NCBI GenBank assembly: GCA_029249445.1
Contig: JAQWHI010000019.1
Span: forward strand, 1-64,000
Reading direction: 5' to 3'
Origin: Crocinitomicaceae bacterium
GTDB taxonomy: Bacteria; Bacteroidota; Bacteroidia; Flavobacteriales_D; Crocinitomicaceae
DNA length: 64,000 nucleotides
Program-made: the position numbers and the translations under genes
The notes under the pieces: model-generated
Databases searched by the model: none
Told to the model about the DNA's origin: nothing
What the model saw: only the letters and a program-made list of their open reading frames with translations
Shown: positions 17,255-26,419 of the stretch, one piece after another
How positions within the stretch are numbered: position 1 is the first letter of the stretch
Layout of the letters: each line of letters begins with the position of its first letter

Positions 17255-18256
17255 ATGATATTTGTTACCGGTGGAACAGGAATCTTAGGCGCCCATTTGT
17301 TATATAAATTAACACAGTCTGACACACCCATTCGAGCAATCTACAGATCACAGAATAGAATTGCACAAACCAAATCCGTATTCAAGTATTATGGCTCTGA
17401 AAACTGGGAAGATCAGTGGGCTAAAATTGAGTGGATTCAAGGAGATATCTTAGATATTTCCTCCTTACTCGATCAAATTGAAGGATCTAAAATCGTCTAC
17501 CATTGTGCTGCATTGGTCTCATTCCATCGGAGAGACTTCACACGATTAATGAAAATAAATCGAGAAGGAACTGAAAATATAGTAAATGCATGTTTGGCCA
17601 AGAACATTGAAAAGCTTTGCTATGTAAGCTCGACTGCCGCTATTGGAGGAGGTGATAAAACCTTAATTGACGAAACAGCAAAATGGAAAAAGTCGCCAAC
17701 GACAAGTGCTTACTCTGTTTCCAAGTATTGTGCTGAAAGAGAGGTGTGGCGAGGAATTGAAGAAGGATTGAATGCGGTCATTGTGAATCCAAGTGTGATT
17801 TTTGGAGCTGGGAACTGGAACGAAAGCTCGCTGACTATTTTCAAGACTGCGCTTAGAGGCATTTCCTATTACCCAACTGGTAGCAACGCCACAGTTGACG
17901 CGAGAGATGTTGTGGAAATCATGGTTCAATTGGTTGAATCAAATACAAATGCAGAACGCTACTTATGTGTTGGCTCAAATCAATCCTTTAAAACGTTAAT
18001 GACTGCTATCGCAAATCAAATGGGAACAAGAGCTCCTTCAAAAAAAGTGAGCAAACCATTAGCAACACTAGTCCGTAGGACACTTGGTTTCATTCATTCG
18101 GTTCTTGGTACCCGAAGCAGTATTACCAAAGAGACTATTGACAGTCTTTACGCCACAAAAACATACGACACGAAGAAAGTCACAAAAAAACTAGATTTTC
18201 AATTTCGACCGTTATCAGAACAGGTAAGGAATGCAATCTCAGGGAGAATCGAATAA
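17255..18256 (+). CDS. NAD(P)-dependent epimerase/dehydratase (extended SDR)
   Basis: 333 aa. N-terminal Rossmann motif GGTGILGAH (GxxGxxG), mid-protein VYHCAALVSFHRR, YVSSTAAIGG and the catalytic pair YSVSK (Tyr-x-x-x-Lys). Extended short-chain dehydrogenases of this subtype include dihydroflavonol-reductase-like and 3-beta-HSD-like enzymes; the substrate cannot be told. It stands alone between an ATL gene and a convergent secreted protein gene. Confidence 0.88.
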   Translation: MIFVTGGTGILGAHLLYKLTQSDTPIRAIYRSQNRIAQTKSVFKYYGSENWEDQWAKIEWIQGDILDISSLLDQIEGSKIVYHCAALVSFHRRDFTRLMKINREGTENIVNACLAKNIEKLCYVSSTAAIGGGDKTLIDETAKWKKSPTTSAYSVSKYCAEREVWRGIEEGLNAVIVNPSVIFGAGNWNESSLTIFKTALRGISYYPTGSNATVDARDVVEIMVQLVESNTNAERYLCVGSNQSFKTLMTAIANQMGTRAPSKKVSKPLATLVRRTLGFIHSVLGTRSSITKETIDSLYATKTYDTKKVTKKLDFQFRPLSEQVRNAISGRIE

Positions 18257-18280
18257 AAAAGTCAAAGCATCAAGCAGATC

Positions 18281-19180
18281 TCAATCAAAAAACACATAGT
18301 CTCTGAACCGAAGAATCATCATAGAATCGGTTGCAACTTCACGTGTTATAACCGATTGTAACAGTTTTGTTTTCGAACTGTAAATGATCTGTATGTCCGT
18401 TGTGAAGACTCCTTTTTTGTAAATGTGTTTTTCTACTAAATTTCCTAACGTATCGTATTTAAAGGTAAGTTCTTTGAGATATCCGTCCTTTTTATTGCTC
18501 GATTTTCGGATGGCAGACAACTTTCCTTTTTCGTTGTACTCGTATGTATGTGTGTATACCGAACCTGTCATTTTTAGACGCTGAACGCGTTCGACCAAAT
18601 ACCCGAATTCATTGAAGTTATAATATTCATCCAAATACGGAAGGTTGTAATTGTTGTATCGTGTACTTTTCGTTTGAAGTTCGTAATCAAAGTATTTTAC
18701 CGACTCTTTATTAAACGTCAAAGAACGCACTCTAACCCCAGCACTATCTATCTCACGTATAAACTCTTCAGTCAGAATTCGCCCGAGCGAATCACGTGTA
18801 TATTGAATTGTTTGATAACCATCAAGATCCGAATTGCTATGTTGAATCAAATGATCCCTGGAATTATATTCATACCTGTTCCAGAATGTATCAAGGGAAC
18901 CACCATCTGTCCGGGTTTCAAATGTTGAAATCAATCTTCCTTTTTTATCGAAGTTGTAGACATATTTGAAATCGGTTGAACGGAGCCCCTCCCCATGTCT
19001 CATATACTGAAATTCACCTTTTAGTGCTTTGAGCTTGTTGGCATGCACAAAAATCGTATTAAAAAAAGGTGCATCTGTAAATGCCTCTCCATTCCGATTG
19101 TCAAGCACTTGGGTATGTCCTGTAAAAACAATTCCAAAAAATAATATCAAAAATAATTTCACACCGCAAAGAAATGACAT
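18281..19180 (-). CDS. Secreted protein with YD/RHS-like repeats
   Basis: 299 aa with an N-terminal signal sequence (hydrophobic run to GHTQ near residue 24). The body contains repeated short beta motifs such as YNFDKKGRLIS, YEYNSRDHLIQ, YTRDSLGRILTEE, YEYNEKGKLSAI and FKYDTLGNLVEK, i.e. about 40-residue units of the YD/RHS wrapping type or a close relative found in Bacteroidota. No catalytic motif or T9SS tail is visible. Role unknown; probably periplasmic or surface exposed. Confidence 0.7.
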   Translation of the reverse strand: MSFLCGVKLFLILFFGIVFTGHTQVLDNRNGEAFTDAPFFNTIFVHANKLKALKGEFQYMRHGEGLRSTDFKYVYNFDKKGRLISTFETRTDGGSLDTFWNRYEYNSRDHLIQHSNSDLDGYQTIQYTRDSLGRILTEEFIREIDSAGVRVRSLTFNKESVKYFDYELQTKSTRYNNYNLPYLDEYYNFNEFGYLVERVQRLKMTGSVYTHTYEYNEKGKLSAIRKSSNKKDGYLKELTFKYDTLGNLVEKHIYKKGVFTTDIQIIYSSKTKLLQSVITREVATDSMMILRFRDYVFFD

Positions 19181-19225
19181 CTCATCATTACGAATACAAC
19201 AAAGCCTATTACTTATTAAAATATC

Positions 19226-21235
19226 TTACTGTATAACCTGATTGATGGCCTCTATTGTATCAGTGGTAGGTTGCAAACAAGCTCCATCAACACAAACAAA
19301 GAATAAATCGCTCTTGGCATCTTTTTTATCTGAAAAAATGGGAAGTGATGTGTCTTTGGTTTGCCTCGCAATGAGAACATGTGGCATCCGTGCCGTTTGA
19401 AGTGTATCCCACTGAGCTGCATCTGACATTACCACAATTTCATAAAGAGAAAACACTTCGTGATTGAGAAGAAGTGCCCAATTTGAATATCCAGATCCAT
19501 ACATTTCCATTCCATCATATACGTTACCAAGCATTGCCCTTGCTCGCCTGATATATGCATCCTCCTTGAAAAACCGCCCGAGGTAATACAGGTTTCTTGC
19601 CATTACAGAATTGCTGGCAGGAATTACATTGTCGTTGACTTCCATTTTACGCGCAATTAACTTAGAGTTGCGATCTGTAAAGAAGAACATTTTCGAGGCA
19701 TCATCTCCAAAATTCGCTATTGCATAATCTAGTAATTGCTTTGCTTTATTCAACCACTTCTCATCAAAATCAACCCCATAGCGCGCAATAAATGCATCAA
19801 TGACATGCGCATAGTCTTCAAGGAAGCCTTCAATATTCGATGTGCCTTGTTTGTAATTTCGCCACAGTCCCCCATCCGCTCTACATTGAACAGATTCGAG
19901 CCATTTTGAATTGCGGATTAACAAACGTAAGTGCGAATCTTCTCTAAAAACTGTATAGGCATCACACAAGCCTTTCAACATCATTGCATTCCAGGAGGTA
20001 AGACATTTATCATCTAGCCCTGGACGAATTCGACTGATCCGTTCTGAAAATAAAAGTGAATTGATTCGGCTCAACTCAAATTCTAGCCTTTCCGCGTCCC
20101 AATTCATATGCTGACAAAATTCATCATCGGATTGGCGGCGCAATAAAATATAATTTCCATCTTCCCAATGCCCTTTTTGATTGACTTCATATAGCTCTTT
20201 CACCCATAAAAAATCATCTTGTAAAACACGCTCTAATTCTTCAACCGTCCAGACGTAAAATTTACCTTCAACTCCCTCACTATCAGCATCAAGCGCAGAA
20301 TAAAAAGCTCCTGAATCATCGGTCATTTCACGTTCCAACCACTCAATAGTCTGATGAACGATCCTCTTGTACAATGGCTTGCGGAAGACCTTGTATGCTT
20401 TCGTAAATAAACTGACCAACTGACCATTGTCATAAAGCATTTTCTCGAAGTGCGGCACTTTCCACAATAAATCTACTGAGTAGCGTGAAAAACCACCTCC
20501 AATTTGATCATAGATCCCTCCCATGGCTATACAATCCAATGAATTCTCAACATGCGTCATTACTTTTTGATCTCCACTATTTAACGCATAATCAATTAGA
20601 AACTCATAATTACTTGGTAAAGGGAATTTTGGTGCTTTACTGTCTCCACCGTGCTCTCGATCAAAACTTTTTGACCATCTCAACATCATTTCATGTAATT
20701 TCTCCCCGGAGAACATCGGATCTGCTGTGTAAGATGTAATCAACTCACTTGAAATAATCCCTTCGTGCAAATTCGCAGCGTATTCATTCACTTTCTCTCT
20801 TTCATTCTCATAGGTGTGGTGCAAGGATTTTAAAATATGCATCCATTGCTCTTTGGGGTAGTAGGTCCCACCATAAATGGGGCGACCATCAGGAAGCGTA
20901 AAGCAGTTCAAAGGCCAACCTCCACGTTGTGTCATAAGTTGGACCGCTGTCATGTAGACTTGATCAACATCTGGACGCTCTTCTCGATCTACTTTTACGT
21001 TAATGAATAATTTATTCATTAATGCGGCGACTTCTTCATCCTCAAAACACTCATGCTCCATTACATGGCACCAATGACACGCAGAATAACCTATACTAAC
21101 AAGTACAAGTTTGTTTTCCTTCGCAGCACGTTCAAAAATAGTGTCGGACCATGCTACCCAGTTCACAGGATTGTGGGCATGTTGAAGCAAATACGGAGAG
21201 GTTTCATTAATCAGCTCGTTGGTATATTCTTCCAT
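19226..21235 (-). CDS. Thioredoxin-domain / N-acylglucosamine epimerase-fold protein (YyaL/SPATA20 family, DUF255)
   Basis: 669 aa from ATG 21235. Start chosen because the family begins [21 protein letters not shown] right after it and a -7 box lies just upstream; an upstream in-frame extension of 38 residues has no family support. An N-terminal thioredoxin-like domain carries CHWC (C53, C56 in [13 protein letters not shown]), followed by an (alpha/alpha)6 barrel with [24 protein letters not shown] and [10 protein letters not shown]. The family is widespread and poorly defined biochemically; a redox-linked sugar-active role is inferred only from the fold. Confidence 0.92.
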   Translation of the reverse strand: MEEYTNELINETSPYLLQHAHNPVNWVAWSDTIFERAAKENKLVLVSIGYSACHWCHVMEHECFEDEEVAALMNKLFINVKVDREERPDVDQVYMTAVQLMTQRGGWPLNCFTLPDGRPIYGGTYYPKEQWMHILKSLHHTYENEREKVNEYAANLHEGIISSELITSYTADPMFSGEKLHEMMLRWSKSFDREHGGDSKAPKFPLPSNYEFLIDYALNSGDQKVMTHVENSLDCIAMGGIYDQIGGGFSRYSVDLLWKVPHFEKMLYDNGQLVSLFTKAYKVFRKPLYKRIVHQTIEWLEREMTDDSGAFYSALDADSEGVEGKFYVWTVEELERVLQDDFLWVKELYEVNQKGHWEDGNYILLRRQSDDEFCQHMNWDAERLEFELSRINSLLFSERISRIRPGLDDKCLTSWNAMMLKGLCDAYTVFREDSHLRLLIRNSKWLESVQCRADGGLWRNYKQGTSNIEGFLEDYAHVIDAFIARYGVDFDEKWLNKAKQLLDYAIANFGDDASKMFFFTDRNSKLIARKMEVNDNVIPASNSVMARNLYYLGRFFKEDAYIRRARAMLGNVYDGMEMYGSGYSNWALLLNHEVFSLYEIVVMSDAAQWDTLQTARMPHVLIARQTKDTSLPIFSDKKDAKSDLFFVCVDGACLQPTTDTIEAINQVIQ

Positions 21236-21239
21236 GTTA

Positions 21240-21247
21240 CAAAAATA
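21240..21247 (-). promoter_or_regulatory. -7 box (TATTTTTG), 4 nt before the YyaL start
   Basis: Exact TAnnTTTG on the minus strand ending 4 nt before ATG 21235. It supports that start and suggests a leaderless or nearly leaderless mRNA. No -33 TTG at the usual spacing. Confidence 0.45.
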
Positions 21248-21441
21248 CGGTATAATATGTAGCATACCATCCATGGTAAACAATAATGTAAATAGAAAAA
21301 CAAATCGGAAGAATGGATGATCGTGGTCGTATTTTTTGATTAAAATCAAAAATACTGAAGTTATACCACTTTAATTCTTAATAAATATCGCTCAAGTAAC
21401 GTTAATCTATAGAAATCTGTACTTAAATTTACCTTACCAAT

Positions 21442-22911
21442 TTGAAAAAAATACAATCATATAAGGTTGCCTTGTTTGTTGCTGGAGTGCTAGTGCTTCT
21501 TTTTGCAGTGACTTGGTTCGTTCCCGATGAGGGGTGGAATGTCTTTGGAAGTCGCTATAAGTTTCTGACATTAGAGGAATACATCCAACCAAAAGTTCAA
21601 GAAAAAAAGAACATCGAGGAAATCGTCTCGAATTTAGACACATCGATGACAGAGGATCCACTATTGACGCATGAAAACAATTCAAACGGTGACTATGGCG
21701 CCCCAATAAAGGGGAATTTCGATATGAATGCGACCACAGCTCTTCAAATGGATGAAACAGGAAGAAAGAACCTATATGACTTCTTTGAAAAACTAAGCAC
21801 AGTATCAAGCAAAAGAGAAAAATTATCCATTTTACACTACGGCGATTCTCAGATCGAAGGAGACCGAATGACGAGCTATATTCGTCAAAAAATACAATTG
21901 CAATTTGGAGGAACGGGACCAGGATTAATTCCTGCCATGGACGTCTATAATTCCTTTACATTCAAACAAAATTACTCGGACAACTTCAAACGCTACACAT
22001 GTTTTGGGGGAGCATCACTTAAAAGTGCGAAATATGGTGTGATGGCATCTGCATCACGATTTACACCAGAATATGAAATTGACAGCACCTTTAATATTGA
22101 CTCATTGCCTCCTTCAACTGGATGGATTGAAATCTTACCATCTAGAGTAGCGTACAGTCGAGCCCGGCAGTTTAACAATGTGCGAATGCATTACAACGAT
22201 TGTCGTGCCCCCGTTCAACTCAATGTGTTTAAAAATGGCGTCTTGGTTCATGAAGAACTTTTAAATACAGATGGTGGACAGCACTCAGTTTTGCTGACTT
22301 TTGAAGAAACCCCTGGAGTTCTAAAGTATGAATTTGAAGGAAAGTTAAGTCCAAATGTCTGCGGATTCTCATTGGAGGGTGACTACGGTGTTCAAGTGTC
22401 GAACATTGCAATGCGCGGATCAAGTGGAACAGTTTGGGGACGAATGAATGCTGGAGTGCTTGAACCGATGTACAATGAAATCGGAACCGAATTAATTGTC
22501 ATGCAATTTGGAGGGAACTCTGTACCCTTCTTCAAAGATATTTTAGCTGTCGAGAGGTTCTCACGTTATTTCAAAAGTCAAATCAACCGAATTAAGAAGA
22601 TAAATCCCGGGGCAATGGTTGTTGTGATTGGACCAAGCGACATGTCCAAATTGGAAGCATCTATCTACTCGACTTATAAATACTTACCCTACTGCGTGCA
22701 GCAGATGAAGAAGGTCACGATTGCAGCAGGTGGTGCATTTTACAGCTTGTACCATTCAATGGGAGGTAAAAACTCGATGCCAGCATGGGTGGAAAAAGGG
22801 TTGGCTGGAAAAGACCATATCCACTTTAGCAGCAGCGGTGCAAAAATTGCCTCTCAAAAGTTTTACGAAGCATTCATCGCCGAATATGGTAAATGGCAAA
22901 CCCCTCAATAA
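21442..22911 (+). CDS. Membrane-anchored SGNH/GDSL-like hydrolase, first of the O-acylation cassette
   Basis: 489 aa starting at TTG (TTGAAAAAAATA), with a -7-like TAAATTTA 10 nt upstream. One N-terminal membrane helix (about 8-27), an approximately 100-residue linker, then an SGNH domain: block I LHYGDSQIEGD with nucleophile S136, an asparagine block MQFGGNSVP, and the C-terminal D-x-H in KDHIHFSS. SGNH proteins beside MBOAT acyltransferases (AlgJ/AlgX, PatB) move acetyl groups onto polysaccharide in the periplasm. The next gene, of the same superfamily, follows after 3 nt. Confidence 0.8.
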   Translation: MKKIQSYKVALFVAGVLVLLFAVTWFVPDEGWNVFGSRYKFLTLEEYIQPKVQEKKNIEEIVSNLDTSMTEDPLLTHENNSNGDYGAPIKGNFDMNATTALQMDETGRKNLYDFFEKLSTVSSKREKLSILHYGDSQIEGDRMTSYIRQKIQLQFGGTGPGLIPAMDVYNSFTFKQNYSDNFKRYTCFGGASLKSAKYGVMASASRFTPEYEIDSTFNIDSLPPSTGWIEILPSRVAYSRARQFNNVRMHYNDCRAPVQLNVFKNGVLVHEELLNTDGGQHSVLLTFEETPGVLKYEFEGKLSPNVCGFSLEGDYGVQVSNIAMRGSSGTVWGRMNAGVLEPMYNEIGTELIVMQFGGNSVPFFKDILAVERFSRYFKSQINRIKKINPGAMVVVIGPSDMSKLEASIYSTYKYLPYCVQQMKKVTIAAGGAFYSLYHSMGGKNSMPAWVEKGLAGKDHIHFSSSGAKIASQKFYEAFIAEYGKWQTPQ

Positions 22912-22914
22912 TTG

Positions 22915-24258
22915 ATGCGTCTTCTGCACATATTTGCAGTATTGGCTCACGCTATTGCATTGGGTCAGGATTCAATTCCTGTAACAAAAGACACGTTGCA
23001 AGAGACGAACACTGCACTTACTTTGGATACTTATGATTTCGATGATTTTCGAGACATGGACTCCTCAAATAAAAGCATCTACCCATTCGTCAATTTCTCA
23101 AAAAACAACTATAAATTTTACACTGAGAAAAGTGATAACTTTCAGGTTTTTCACAAGAAATTGCGTCAATTGATCGACGAAAAAAAAGGAAAAATAAATA
23201 TGTACCACATAGGAGGGTCCCATATTCAGGCGGACATCTATACGAATGATATACGAGAATACTTGCAAGAACGCTGGTCGGACGTTCCGGGAGAGCGAGG
23301 ATGGGTTTTTCCTTTTGATTTAGCGAAGACAAACAATCCTGGAAACTATGAGTTCTCGTCTCCAAATACATGGACACCCTATCGTTCCATTCCTCACAAG
23401 CCAGAAAAATATGATTTTGATTACGGTCTATTGGGCGCGGGCGTCACCTGTGACGACTCGATCATTGGTGTAAAGTTTAAATACGACCGCACTACGAGCC
23501 AACCTAGTTTCAATCATATCCGAATCTTTCATAACATCGGAGAGTTTCCCTATCGAATGCATTTTGGTCCGAATGAAACAATGGTCATCGAAATCAATCA
23601 CAATCCGAAAATTGGTTGCTCAGATATTTATTTTTCAGACTGTCTCGATTCACTAGACATCCAATTCCAGTATACGGGATCACATGCCCCTGAATTAGAA
23701 ATTTATGGCTTCATACTAATGAATAATGCGCCGGGAATTTCCTATTCTACAATTGGAATTAATGGTGCCGGACTGTATACCTATTTGGGCAATGTTCGTT
23801 TTGAAGAGCAACTAAAAACATATCCGCCTGATTTTTTCGCGTACTCTGTTGGTACCAACGACGGAAACGTTCCTTATTCAAAGTTCAATCCAGAGATTTA
23901 CAAGCAAAATCTCGAGAAAATGATGCAAATGGCATTGCGTGCAAATCCAAATTGTGCCTTGTTGCTGACTGTTCCAAACGATGCCTATTATTACCGTAAG
24001 TATGCAAATAAAAATATTGCACGTGAACGAACTGTAATTGTTGAATTGGCTGAAGAGTACAATATGGCGGTATGGGACTTGTATGGTTTAATGGGCGGAC
24101 TCGGTTCAAGCAATACCTGGCAGCGAAACCAATTGATGAGAAGTGATAAAATTCACTTCACCCAAAAAGGATATCATTTCAAAGGAGAATTATTCATTGA
24201 TGCATTTCTTAAGTATATTGACCAAATGGATCGGTACGTAGAACGTTTAGATTTTTAA
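22915..24258 (+). CDS. Second SGNH/GDSL-like hydrolase of the cassette
   Basis: 447 aa from ATG 22915, 3 nt after the previous stop; a TTG at 22912 is also in frame. N-terminal signal peptide (MRLLHIFAVLAHAIALGQ). Block I reads MYHIGGSHIQAD, so the usual GDS is GGS with nucleophile S102; a YSVGTNDGNVP motif carries the G-x-N block; the C-terminal acid/base pair is D411 and H414 in SDKIHFTQKGY. A complete catalytic set is therefore likely. Sister to the preceding gene and 1 nt from the MBOAT gene, it probably works with both in polymer O-acetylation or deacetylation. Confidence 0.8.
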   Translation: MRLLHIFAVLAHAIALGQDSIPVTKDTLQETNTALTLDTYDFDDFRDMDSSNKSIYPFVNFSKNNYKFYTEKSDNFQVFHKKLRQLIDEKKGKINMYHIGGSHIQADIYTNDIREYLQERWSDVPGERGWVFPFDLAKTNNPGNYEFSSPNTWTPYRSIPHKPEKYDFDYGLLGAGVTCDDSIIGVKFKYDRTTSQPSFNHIRIFHNIGEFPYRMHFGPNETMVIEINHNPKIGCSDIYFSDCLDSLDIQFQYTGSHAPELEIYGFILMNNAPGISYSTIGINGAGLYTYLGNVRFEEQLKTYPPDFFAYSVGTNDGNVPYSKFNPEIYKQNLEKMMQMALRANPNCALLLTVPNDAYYYRKYANKNIARERTVIVELAEEYNMAVWDLYGLMGGLGSSNTWQRNQLMRSDKIHFTQKGYHFKGELFIDAFLKYIDQMDRYVERLDF

Positions 24259-24259
24259 A

Positions 24260-26392
24260 ATGACAGACTTCATAACATCCCTAGATTGGCAGTTCGGTGA
24301 ATTTTTTAACCGATTCCTAAGCACCTTCGATTGGCACATAAGAGATGGATCATCTCTTGTATTTACAAAATTGGATTTCTGGTTGTTTTTTCTGCTGGTA
24401 ATGCTCGTATTTTCTTTTTTGAATAAAAGCAAGTTGGTGCGAAGTATTTTTTTGACTGCAGTCAGTTTGTTTTTCTTCTACAAAACTTCTGGCTTGTATA
24501 TGCTCTTATTGATTGTCAGTGTATGTTACAACTACTATCTGGGAAGGCGAATTTACAACACACAAAAGGAATCGAAAAGAAAGTGGATCATTGCAATTTC
24601 CGCTATTTTTAACGTGCTCATTCTGGCGTATTTCAAATATGCCTACTTCTTCACGGATTCATTTAATGAAATGTTCAACACCAACTTTGAATTGGTGAAT
24701 CATTTTGCTCAATTCGGAAATGGTTTCTTCGGTGACGGTACCTTTATTGAGAAGATAATGCTCCCGGTCGGCGTCTCTTTCTTCACATTTCAAAATATCA
24801 GCTATGTTGTCGACATTTACCGAAAAGAAATTGAACCCGTTAAAAACTTCTTCCACTATTCTTTTTTCGTTACTTTTTTCCCACAACTTGTTATGGGGCC
24901 TATTGTTCGGGCGCGTGATTTTATACCTCAAATTTCAAAACCATACCAACTCAATAAAACAGATTTTAGTTGGGCTGTAATACAAATCGTTAAGGGGCTG
25001 ATCAAAAAAATAGTAATTGCTGATTTCTTGGTTGTTCATCTCATCAATAAAATAGTTTTTGATTTTGAAGCTTATCCGGGCTTCGTGAGTGTCATCGCCA
25101 TGTGGGCATATTCAATTCACATTTACACCGATTTTTCTGGATATACGGATATTGCTATTGGTCTATCTCGATTAATGGGTTTCAAATTAAAGCCGAACTT
25201 CAACTCTCCGTATAAGGCGAGGAGTGTCGCTGAATTCTGGAGAAGATGGCACATTTCTCTAGGTTCATGGCTGAAAGATTACCTATACATCCCGTTGGGC
25301 GGGAATCGAACGGGAGGTATAGGGTCCTACATCGCAATTTTATTCATTTTTACCTTTCTGATTTTTATCACCCAATGGTGGGAACTGCTTTGGGTATATG
25401 GTGGCCTGACAATTGTATATTTGATGGGCGTTGCATTGTTCACAAACTTCAAAAAATACGTCCATCGAGATTTAAACCTCATTATTACAATGGTCATCGG
25501 TGGTCTGTGGCATGGACCGAGTGAGAACTTTGTGATTTGGGGAGCGATGAATGGTGTAGCATTAGTAACTTTCAAGTACTGGAGTAAAATTAGTGCTTTC
25601 TTCAATGGCAAATTGCGGTACTGGCACTTTTTAAAACCGGCATTTGCTCTTGCTATCTATGCCGGCTTAATTCAATTGATGCCCTCCATCAATCATCTTT
25701 TAATCAACGTATTCTTTGCTCTTTGGATCGCTCTTACAACTTTCGGATTGTTTGGTAAAATTGCATGGAAACCAATCGCATTTATTGTACAATTAAGAAT
25801 CCATCTCATCCTCTTTATTCTCTCGGTTTGCGCAATCTTCACTTACACAGGATTAACAACAAATCAACTCATACACACAAATAGTACTGTTCTTTATTCT
25901 TTGATTTCGATTGTAGGAATCACCGGCTTGTTTGCCTACCTCAACTATGAATCAAAAGGCCACGAATTGTATGAGAGAACAAAGTCACGCTATTTAGGTT
26001 TCTGGCCGATGTTGGTTACTTTCAATTTTATCACATTAACACGAATCTGGTTCAAGCTGGATGAAGCAAGGATCAGTGCTTTCAACGAAGGTGGTTTGCC
26101 TCACGAACAAGCAAATGCCTTACCAGGAAAAATGCTGCAACACATCTGGTATCAGTTTGAGTTTGATTGGTCGTATTTTTGGAGGTTCTGGGACATGTTC
26201 GAAGTTCCCTTGCTCATTATGATTGCTGGATTTGCTATCCACTGGCTCCCAAATAAGTTCAAAGGATTGTATGAAAAAGCATACACAGCACTTCCTGTTG
26301 TTTTGCAGATTCCAGTTATTGCCATCATTATCTTCTTATTGTATCAAGCAATCGGTGCAGAGCAGCCTCCATTTGTCTACTTGCAGTTCTAA
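24260..26392 (+). CDS. MBOAT family membrane O-acyltransferase (AlgI-like)
   Basis: 710 aa with around 12 membrane segments. Family motifs: VGVSFFTFQNISYVVD, PQLVMGPIVRARDF, AEFWRRWHISLGSWLKDY, and the active-site region GGLWHGPSENFVIWG with the invariant histidine H418. AlgI/PatA-type MBOATs pass acetyl groups from cytoplasmic acetyl-CoA across the inner membrane. The protein is longer than AlgI (about 500 aa): an additional C-terminal block of membrane helices with a soluble loop follows. It is the last gene of the SGNH-SGNH-MBOAT cassette and starts 1 nt after the second SGNH gene. The acceptor polymer is unknown. Confidence 0.93.
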   Translation: MTDFITSLDWQFGEFFNRFLSTFDWHIRDGSSLVFTKLDFWLFFLLVMLVFSFLNKSKLVRSIFLTAVSLFFFYKTSGLYMLLLIVSVCYNYYLGRRIYNTQKESKRKWIIAISAIFNVLILAYFKYAYFFTDSFNEMFNTNFELVNHFAQFGNGFFGDGTFIEKIMLPVGVSFFTFQNISYVVDIYRKEIEPVKNFFHYSFFVTFFPQLVMGPIVRARDFIPQISKPYQLNKTDFSWAVIQIVKGLIKKIVIADFLVVHLINKIVFDFEAYPGFVSVIAMWAYSIHIYTDFSGYTDIAIGLSRLMGFKLKPNFNSPYKARSVAEFWRRWHISLGSWLKDYLYIPLGGNRTGGIGSYIAILFIFTFLIFITQWWELLWVYGGLTIVYLMGVALFTNFKKYVHRDLNLIITMVIGGLWHGPSENFVIWGAMNGVALVTFKYWSKISAFFNGKLRYWHFLKPAFALAIYAGLIQLMPSINHLLINVFFALWIALTTFGLFGKIAWKPIAFIVQLRIHLILFILSVCAIFTYTGLTTNQLIHTNSTVLYSLISIVGITGLFAYLNYESKGHELYERTKSRYLGFWPMLVTFNFITLTRIWFKLDEARISAFNEGGLPHEQANALPGKMLQHIWYQFEFDWSYFWRFWDMFEVPLLIMIAGFAIHWLPNKFKGLYEKAYTALPVVLQIPVIAIIIFLLYQAIGAEQPPFVYLQF

Positions 26393-26419
26393 TCGCACTT
26401 AGAAAATGAATCGAGAGAT

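Noticed and set aside
21236-21349. N-terminal extension of the YyaL protein by 38 residues with a hydrophobic run
   Set aside because: The -7 box lies inside it, the family starts at [15 protein letters not shown], and the extension has no signal-peptidase-like site.
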